From positions 1 to 61,313 of the forward strand of contig VCMS01000259.1 of assembly GCA_022539475.1 (NCBI GenBank): a DNA stretch of 61,313 nt, in the 5' to 3' direction. Positions 53,599-61,313 of this stretch are shown in pieces. Within the stretch, counting starts at the first letter, position 1. Each line of letters opens with the position of its first letter. Below the pieces are notes generated by a model, which searched no databases, was not told the DNA's origin, and saw nothing but the letters and a program-made list of their open reading frames with translations. The stretch is from Gracilaria domingensis (taxonomy: Eukaryota > Rhodophyta > Florideophyceae > Gracilariales > Gracilariaceae). Made by a program: the position numbers and the translations under genes.

Positions 53599-55856
53599 GG
53601 GTACTGGCAAGTTCCCATTAGGGAGGAAGATGGTGATAAGGCCGCCTTCGTATGCCATCAGGGGCTATACTGCTTCAAGCGAGTGCCCTTTGGGCTAACT
53701 AATGCCCCCGCAACATTTCAACGGGCGATAGACATTCCGTTGTCACCCTTCAAGTGGCACACCTGTTTGGTATATTTGGACGATATCATAATCTTCTCCA
53801 ATAATATCGAAGAACATCTCTCCCATGTCCGGGATGTCATGCGGGTATTGCGTGACGCCGGAATCACGTTGAAACTCAAGAAGTGCGAGTTTTTCACCGA
53901 TTTGGTCAAGTACTTGGGCCACATAATTCGCCCAGGCCAACTCTCGGTCGACGAGGTGCGCGTCAAGTCCTTGAAGGAAGCTAAACACCCTACAACTCAA
54001 ACGGAGTTACGCTCCTTCTTAGGATTGTGCAATGTGTACAGGAGATTTGTTCCGAACTTTGCGGAGATCGCCACGCCGCTCAACAAACTCCTAACGAAAG
54101 GACAACCCGTGCAACTGGAACCTTTCGGTGACAAGGAAGCGTCAGCATTTACGCAGCTGATTGACGCCGTAACGTCTCCGCGTATCTTGGCTCTCCCCAC
54201 CGCTGGGTTACCGTACGAGCTAGACACTGATGCCAGTGCAAACCAAGTGGGGTGTGCCTTGTTTCAGACCGATACCGAAGGTGTCCGTCACCCAATTGGG
54301 TACTGGTCTCGCTCGCTCAATGTGCACGAGCGGAACTATTCTGTCTCTGAAAAAGAGTGCCTCGCCGTAGTATGGGCATTGTCTACCCTACGCCCCTACT
54401 TAATGGGCACCCATTTTGTGGTACATACGGACCACTCCTGCCTACGGTGGCTCATGGAAATTTCTGAGCCCTCAGGGCGCCTCATGAGGTGGAGACTCCG
54501 ATTGTCGGAGTTCAATTTCGACGTGCGCTACAAGAAAGGAAAGCTCAACACCCAAGCGGATGCACTCTCCCGTCTGGTAACTGCTGCCGAACCAGAACCC
54601 TCCGATGATTTGGACATACCCTGCTTCTTAGCAGAACTCGCAGATGAGGAGTCAGGAATCCCACTGGATGATATTTGCGACGATATCCTCGCCGCCGAAG
54701 GAAGTGAACCCACAGCGGGTTCCTTTAAACCTACTACTCCTGAGAAGTTAGTGAGGGAACAACACTTAGATAAGTTCTGTACGCAAGTGCGTTCCCGCCT
54801 GAATGGTGGACACCGCATACCGTTTGTGGTGAACGACCAAGGCTACCTGGTACGAATGGTAGAACGCAACCCACAGATCGTGGTGCCACACTCGCTACAA
54901 CGACGAGTACTACATCTTTCACATTACGTTAAGGTCGGCGCACACCCTGGGGGTCGCAAACTGTATCTCACATTGAGAAAACACTTTTATTGGCCCGCCA
55001 TGGCGTTTGACTGCTTTGCAATTAGATGCTCATGGGTGGAATGTGCCAAGAATGATGTCCGACTTCGGAAGTACTCAAAGAAGTTGACCTTGTTCCCTGC
55101 GAGAAGCCCGTTGGAATTTGTCGCTATCGACATATTGGGCGAGTTAATTCGCACTCCCAGAGGGAACCGGTACCTCTTGGTGATCACGGATCGCTTCTCC
55201 AAACTGGTCAGAACTGTACCCCTTAAGCGAATCTCCGCTGCGGTTATTGCGCAAGCATTCGTAACCCACTGGGTGTTCGTTTCTGGGCCGCCTGTCAACG
55301 TACTCTCCGACAACGGATCTCAATTCACATCGAAGTTCTTTCAAGATGTATGCAGAATCCTAGATGTCAGGAACTTGTTCACAACCACCTATCACCCCCA
55401 GTGTAATGGGCAGTTAGAACGGTTTAACCGTACAATGCTTAATGCACTCCGTTCCTATGTGGCAGATCACCGCAAGGAATGGGATCTTTATACTGACGCA
55501 GTAACGTATGCGTACAACACGCAGGTGCATCGGGTAACCTCGCTCTCACCCTTTGAACTGGTGCTCTCACAGCCACCGCCCCGGTTGCTATTGAAGCCCA
55601 ACCTACTCTTGCGAGTTATCCGTCCCCGGCGCAGTACCGCAACGCGTGGAAAAATTGGCTTACCGAGATGGTGCCGAAAGCCCAGAAGGCGATGGATAAA
55701 GCTCAAGCTACATTCAAGCGTAACTTCGACCAACGGGTGCGCAAACCATTACTCGAATTGCGGGTGAACGACTTTGTGTTCCTCCGAAAGGAGTACTACA
55801 ATCCTGAAAAGGAGCGTCGGCACAAACTTTCTCCCATTGCAAGCGGACCCTACTGA
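53599..55856 (+). pseudogene. Chromovirus 2 pol: reverse transcriptase, RNase H, integrase
   Basis: The same frame as before continues after the stop: FGLTNAPATFQRAIDI, the active site CLVYLDDIIIFS, RNase H (ELDTDASANQVGCALF, SEKECLAVVWAL, HTDHSCLRW) and integrase (HLSHYVKVGAHPGG, Asp in AIDILG, Asp in LSDNG, Glu in GQLERF). The second zinc pair is altered (CSWVEC instead of CSDC spacing). A frame change near 55570-55600 moves the end of integrase into frame 3 (KAMDKAQATFKRNFDQ, EYYNPEKERRHKLSPI, ASGPY), where TGA at 55854 replaces the Arg of the GPY module. The intact RNase H frame here reads GAA AAA GAG TGC, which is the reference for the deletion in element 1. Confidence 0.9.
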
Positions 55857-57466
55857 GTGGTATCTCTTACGCCAGACACCGTTGTGTTGGAAATCGATAA
55901 TGCCCACGAACGGGTATCACGCGATCGCGTCAGCAGCGCCCCTTTGCCTACTCAGACTCTCCCGCCTGTCGCGGCAACCTCTGCAGGTGATCAACCCTCG
56001 GAAGTATCGCGCCCAGCGGTACTTCCTCACCCGGAACGCGGTTTATCCGAACTACCGGACACCTCGAACACTCTACCCACTGGGTCAGACCCCCTCTCAG
56101 GCCCAGTCCGCGGACTCCCTACGAGTTCAAACCGTCACCCCCCCACCCGACGTGGTATCACCACCCCAGGCGGCAACGCCTAAGGAGGGAAGGACGCTGC
56201 TGGTACCGCTGGTAACACCGCTTTGGTTTCATCGGCGTTGCCGCATTCTCCACGACTTGGAGCCATCACTGTTGGTGAGACGTCGCCACCGACCGCGAAC
56301 GACACTCCCGCTGCAGGGACGCAATCTACGCATACCGAAAACGGTCAGGTGCACGTCAGTAATGTTAGAGAACTCCCAGCACGGGAGACAACCGAGAAGA
56401 AAGGAAATACTCCGTCACGGAGACCGCTCGGGGAGCCCAGCTCGCAGGCGCTCACAGAACGCTCGTCTCGAGCTCGTACACCTGAAAAGCAGGTCTCTGC
56501 AGACCCTTTGAGTAGCTACGGGCAAGCCGAGGATGACGGCGAAGTGTCGCAGTAATCCCTTCTCGGGTGATGATGTAGGAAGAACCAGAACACAGGACGT
56601 GTGGAAAGTACCCCTCCCATGAGGGAACGATAAGTATGGTACCCACTCGGGTTGACCGTCGCGAGCTCGCGCTTGCGACATTACACCCAGAAGCATGGGT
56701 GGCGCAGGGAACCCGCACATGCGGAAAATATCCAAATTTTTGGAGAGCCCGCGCGCCGCCGCCGCACAAAGGAAGCAACCCGAGATGCCAGTGCGTTGGC
56801 GACCGTTGCGCAAAGGCTCACCACTGCTGGTGCCCCGTGGCACGCGCCACGCGCGCACCCCCGCCGCAAACCAATGGCGTACCCCGATCTTGGGCGTTCC
56901 GCCTCCCCCCTGCACAGGGAGTGCAGCGTGCAACTTTCACCGCCGCGCGCGTTCTCCCATGGAAACGGGAACGAAGGAGGGAAAGAGGAAGCAACCGTTG
57001 CCCGGTGTGACCATTTGGGAACACCCTGGAGGATTTATAGTAATATGGACGCCTCAGGCGTTGCAAGGAACCCATTTGGGTAGAATTTAGCCGCCAAAAG
57101 GCGAAGGTAGGACTAACGCGACACGACGGGTAGAGTGCTACTGCAACCCGCTGAGGTAGAGGTTTGAAGCCTCTTCGCCGGCCAAAACCCACCGTTGGGA
57201 CATCTATCTTGTACTCTCATGGAGGGGAAGTCTCAGAACACCAAGGAAACCGGTACTTACTCACAGGAGTTTGCGGTGGACCGTATCGTGAAACACACTT
57301 ATACTCCGAAGGGATACTACTGTACCGGGTTCGGTGGTATGGTTACGCTCCTGAAGAAGACACGCAAGAACCCATCGAACACCTACCCAGGTCTAAAGTT
57401 CTTTCCTATCACCGCAGGACACGCACGGCTCTCCCTCAAACACTTGATAACGCCCAGGTGGGCTGA
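55857..57466 (+). pseudogene. Chromovirus 2 pol: linker and chromodomain
   Basis: After the stop the frame holds a Pro/Thr/Ser-rich linker (to 56183 and 56223-56555), then a GC-rich stretch without a clear frame. The chromodomain starts in frame 3 (EFAVDRIVKHTYTPKGY) and ends in frame 2 (LLYRVRWYGYAPEEDTQEPI, EHLPRSKVLSYHRR), so it has a frame change at about 57320-57340. The end matches element 1 down to the last residues (NAQVG versus KAQVG). Confidence 0.85.
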
Positions 57467-57867
57467 CGCGCAGCTAACGCACTGCTCCGCTAGAGGATTC
57501 GTGATGAACCCAAGCATGGGTCTCGCACGTACAGTCTCGACTAGAGAGGATTAGAAGTTATAATCACCGGTTTACGGTTTACCAACACTACCGACTTACG
57601 GTTACAACGACTCTTATGAGTGATGAAGGAAAATACTCTACGAGTGACGAAGGAAGAAGATGAAGAAGAAGCTAGGAACCCTGGAATAGGAGATGAAGAG
57701 GAAGATCTGGAAGTGATGAAGGTCCCATGGAAGAGAGGGATGAAGCAGAAGATACCACTAATTGGTTTTTACTTTTCTATTTCAAGGTATACTACACTAT
57801 ACCCTGTAGAAAGGGTAGGAGCACCATTCGCCACCCGTGGCGGGTTCGGCACCGCCCATATTCCCTG

Positions 57868-59690
57868 CTAGGAAGGGGCGCTGTTCGCGTACAATGCCGC
57901 CATTTGGTGAGGGTCCGTCATCCCAGGGAGAATAGTCGCTCCTAAGCCCACGAGGGCGTCCTTAAGGGCCTGCAACCTGAGGAGGTAGCTGCACACCCTG
58001 TGAAGGTATGGCAATCTTGCCACCCCGCCGGGGCTGCCTGTCCACCACTTGGTCCCGCAGGAGCCTCCTCCCCTACACCAGGCACTACCACTTTGGTTGG
58101 GCCGCACTCGCTGGAGTTACGTCCTCAACGTCCAACGCTGGATCGTCCCACGCCACATCGGGCACGTAATCATCCGTGAATACAAACCCAGTGGGGTGTC
58201 CAGGCGGAATTGGTCGCTGTGTTCGCGAAAGCACCTCCGCATAGTGTCGGGTGATCATGTTACCTCCACACCCGTGGGTTGTAGTACACGAAATTACCGT
58301 TGGGAAGCTGACCTACCAGGCAAATGTGGTCCCATCGCGCACGTTACCTGGTCGCTCGGGTTAATACTCCACGGCACACAAGGTCCAGTTTGATCGACCT
58401 CGACGTTCCAGAGGGAGAGAGCTAGAAGCTCATCCGCGTCGTTCTGTGACCCACAGGGGTAAATACGACAAGTCCAGCACGCATGGCCCATGATCAAACC
58501 GTCGAGGTAAATACCACAAGCGGTGATGATCATAGACCTCCCAGAGGACATGCGCACAGCGTACGCGGCAGCCCATTCGCGAGAACAATTACAACAATCC
58601 GACAGACTCGCGGGTTTCATCAAAATAATCATGGACAGAATATACAAATGGATCAGGGTGAAAAAGCATCGGCCTAGACCCACGGGGTACCTCACTCAGA
58701 GACTCCACCACGGAGCAGCAACGGAACGTACGGCCAGACTTGGCGTTTGTTGCGATACGCTCATATCTCACGATGGAGTAGAACCAGAAACCGTGAGAAA
58801 CAGGCGTGCGTGCCTTGGCGCTCAAAACTTGACTCGCAGGTCGAACAGCTGCATGGGTGCTCGTATCGTAACTAACTGTAACCGGAAGTCAGCCCGAGAA
58901 TGGTCTCTCCAGCAGAGATATACGGACATTCCCAACGGCGATTACACTCTAAAAGGGATGTTCGGGGAACTCCGCCAACGACACCTCTCCGTATAGACCT
59001 TACCGTACTGTTCGCGTAGAAGCCGGGTCAAACCTAAAGACGACCGGGTATCAATAGCTCGTTGCGAGTTGCTCGCACCTTGAGGTAGAGACCAACGCCA
59101 AGACCCGCTCAGGCGCTGGTCAAGGGATTCCCACCGCGAAGATCGGTATGGAAGATAACGGCGGGTATCGCAATGCGCCGCCAGTATCGGCAATCGGACG
59201 AGTTCCACTAGAATCCCAACCAGGAGTTGCCGTATCCATACGCCGTAGGAGTTGTGAAGCGCAATCATTCTTCACGCATCGGGGTGACCACGGAGCCCAG
59301 TGAAAGAGATCAAACTTATCGGATTTTGGATCGCGCCCTTGCAAAGATTCCTTGAGATCCACACCATCGGGGTCGTGTAACAGGAGCATACGCTGCCATG
59401 AGCGAATTCACACGCACGGGGCAGGAAAGGAACCTGTGTCGGTAGTGCGTGCATCGGAGCGTTCCCTGAGGGAGTGGGACCGAAAGGAAACCAACCGACG
59501 TACTGCGGGTGTTGCTGTTGCCGAGCGGGGACGAGCGCATTGTTTTGCACAGTCCGGGTAAGGAGGAAGAAGGAACTCTCCCCGATGGGGTAGGTTTGAA
59601 ACGGATTAATCCCAGTACGACGGGAGGAGAGACAACGACGGCTGATATGTGAGAAATAGGAGGTGTAGTCGCGGTGTGGAGTTTCTGCTA
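57868..59690 (-). pseudogene. Antisense ORF remnant of chromovirus 2
   Basis: On minus, the same place as the 606-codon frame of element 1. Recognisable blocks in the right order and several frames: DPKSDKFDLFHWAPW (~59300, compare DPHRHSFLFAQAPW), NDADELLAL (~58430, compare NAREATAL), LPNGNFVYYNPRVW (~58290, compare VNAGDFVYFDPWIW), RPIPPGHPTGFVFTDD (~58200, compare RYIPERHPRGFVYVDD) and ALKDALVGLGATILPG (~57930, compare VIRDFLRGVGVAVPD). Stops and frame changes between blocks show it is dead here. This conservation between two diverged families shows the antisense frame is a real gene. Confidence 0.7.
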
Positions 59691-59810
59691 TCACCTCCGA
59701 GGGTGCCGTAGCGTGAGAACCGGGAATTTCGTGATGATTCAGCGCGGATGCCAGCCTATTATAAAGGCTTTCAGTCTCGGTAGCGAGGTCACGACGGCGA
59801 CTCCGGACTT

Positions 59811-59821
59811 AAGGAGGGGGA
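59811..59821 (+). other. Polypurine tract of chromovirus 2
   Basis: AAGGAGGGGGA, four bases before the 3' LTR start TGTGAAGC. Confidence 0.75.
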
Positions 59822-59825
59822 TTTA

Positions 59826-60837
59826 TGTGAAGCAACCCGATGCCTGCAAGGGTGTTTGATACGAAGAGCTCCAGTCATCAACATGAGGCGATGCACCGTG
59901 CACGATGGCACTTGACATTATGAGGGTGCACTCCCTCTGGAGTCTTCAGCCGTTTGCAGTTAATTTAATCATAATTGCACCCGTAGAGGGGCGTGAGATG
60001 TGCCAAAGGCCCTGGTCGGGCGATCGAACGTGGGACGTGGATGGCTAGTGCACAAGTAGCATTTGGGGAATATTTTGTTGTCTTTATTTTCTGCACCCTG
60101 ACGTGGGGTTGCGTACGTGTACCACCGTACGGTGTGCACATATTGTTGTACGGTCAAACCGGACCGCACTGGGGTAACTTAAGGTGCAGGGGCGGCTCGA
60201 CAACCACATGATGGTAAACAACCAAGCTCTCCTTCGAGAAACTGCCACTCGAATCAGAGGCACTTAGAGACTCATCTTGAGTGTACGGCTCATAAGCGTT
60301 TAATGAACTCTTTCCGTGTATCTACTTCACACCGGGAAGAGGGGTCCTCAAGGGTTAAAATAACATACTACCTTGGGACGCCTAAGGAATCTGTATATAC
60401 CGTGTGGTATATTTGACGTCTACTATTTCTAGTTAATTCTGATTGCCAGGACCAGATCTCGCCCCAAGTAGTGGGTTGTGTTCTTGCTCTTTCTCCCGCA
60501 GTCGGGCTGTGCGTGCGATCGTGCAACGGCCCGCGTCTCTCTTTGGACGTCACCTCTTTTTTTCTCTTTTTCTTGGGCACTACGGTCTCCATTCGGAGTG
60601 TCTGATCACCTCTTTCACGGGTATTTCTCGCATTTTACACCGTCCTTGGCTGGTGAATTCCTCCTGATATTGGAACTATTTCTGGCATTACACAACTGGT
60701 AGGTTATCTACAAGGTAACTCCTGGGTTTTACAAACCAGGTCCCACGGTGGTCAACAGAGGCATATGTCCACGAGTTACATCCAGGAGCAGATTGCGACA
60801 TCCGTGCGTGTATTCACCCGTCCTGGTTTGCATCACA
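59826..60837 (+). repeat. 3' LTR of chromovirus 2
   Basis: 1,012 bp, partner of 48733-49715, ending GGTTTGCATCACA. Very many 1-nt differences from the 5' LTR. Confidence 0.85.
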
Positions 60838-61313
60838 TTATTATTGTCTGTAAACTACCGCTTAACATGTAACACGGGGCAACTGTTGCAGTACCCGCAG
60901 TCCACTGGGTGATGGCAATGGCTCTGTGGTGAATTGCACGGCCGATTCCCGGGAAACGGGGTACGTCATACGTAAGCCACACGAAATCACAATATTCCTT
61001 ACAGTTACATTATTGTGAGATATCCAAGAGCTTAAGTGCAAAACCGGGCACGATAAAGCTTACGGTACGCTGAAAGAGTATGTTTTTAAAATTTGGTGGG
61101 CTAAGAGAAGAGAATTCCGTTTTCTCACACGTGGTTTACATAACTGTGTTCGCTATACGCCTGCTGACTGCCCGTACTATGGATGGTGCACCTCGAGCGA
61201 TGACGATGGAAAAAGACCTTTATGATCGGCAAATTCTGTTCGGTGATCTGCAGCGGTCCAAGCCGGTGAGGCGGAAGCCGAGCGAATGCCGCTGCGCTTT
61301 TTCGTGCTGTAGT
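60838..61313. other. Flanking DNA, nothing recognised
   Basis: 476 bp to the window end without a gene or repeat I can support. Confidence 0.3.

Larger units (their letters stand above)
48733..60837 (+). mobile_element. Ty3/Gypsy chromovirus 2, old and defective
   Basis: A 12.1 kb element on plus. LTRs at 48733-49715 and 59826-60837 (TGTG...CACA) align end to end but differ by very many single-base indels and substitutions. Flanking pentamers are ATATT and TTATT, a possible eroded target duplication. Gag, protease, RT, RNase H, integrase and chromodomain are all recognisable by comparison with chromovirus 1 but are broken by stops and frame changes. The antisense frame is present too. It is a different family from chromovirus 1 (unlike LTRs) but closely related in coding parts. 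Confidence 0.9.

Noticed and set aside
59281..59694. 140-codon minus frame as an independent gene
   Set aside because: It overlaps in other frames with the block DPKSDKFDLFHWAPW and belongs to the degraded antisense gene region.
1..61313. CRISPR arrays, operons, phage or bacterial genes
   Set aside because: No spaced direct repeats, ribosome-binding sites or prokaryotic gene clusters were seen; all recognisable genes are eukaryotic or retroelement-derived.

Overview
The window is eukaryotic nuclear DNA that is poor in genes and rich in repeats. It carries chromodomain Ty3/Gypsy LTR retrotransposons, a PIF/Harbinger transposase, and decayed pieces of DNA polymerase epsilon and RNA polymerase II genes, with a few candidate short GT-AG introns. 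Mid GC content, few introns and abundant Ty3 elements would suit a red alga (florideophyte type), but the host is an inference and cannot be fixed from the sequence.

Layout. 1-9.36 kb: no recognisable gene. 9.37-11.02 kb: two inverted copies of a ~210 bp terminal-inverted-repeat element. 11.8-15.35 kb: a plus-strand gene broken by single-base frame changes, encoding a ParB-like N-domain followed by a 2-oxoglutarate/Fe(II) dioxygenase fold. 15.6-17.4 kb: a gene of unknown family and its degraded inverted paralogue. 18.45-33.2 kb: one degraded gene split by a nested insertion. A 1.1 kb TRIM-like element (247 bp LTRs, TSD TAGAG) sits in the gene, and inside the TRIM left LTR sits an 11.8 kb chromovirus on the minus strand (858 bp LTRs differing at one visible site, TSD GTGTA). 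33.5-42 kb: an LRR-type gene, the C-terminal half of a DNA polymerase epsilon (POL2) pseudogene, an RPB2 tail fragment and a Harbinger transposase. 44-47 kb: a Ser-rich pseudogene, an old solo LTR of the chromovirus family and a transposase-like gene with a Cys-rich tail. 47.6-48.7 kb: a probable non-autonomous TIR element. 48.7-60.8 kb: a second, old, heavily mutated chromovirus on the plus strand.

The most notable signal is that both chromoviruses carry, between the chromodomain and the 3' LTR, an open reading frame on the strand opposite to gag-pol. In the young element it is intact (606 codons). In the old one it is broken but recognisably homologous. The two elements also share a gag/pol junction with the heptamer G AAA AAC and pol in the -1 frame, a primer-binding site matching the 3' end of the same or a closely related tRNA, and polypurine tracts. 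The element 1 antisense ORF lies between two identical copies of the polypurine tract.

Decay in the window has a signature. Where a homologue tells the original codon, nonsense mutations can be explained as C-to-T or G-to-A transitions, together with 1-nt indels. The young chromovirus has a single 1-nt frameshift in RNase H, so the frame damage elsewhere is unlikely to be pure sequencing noise.
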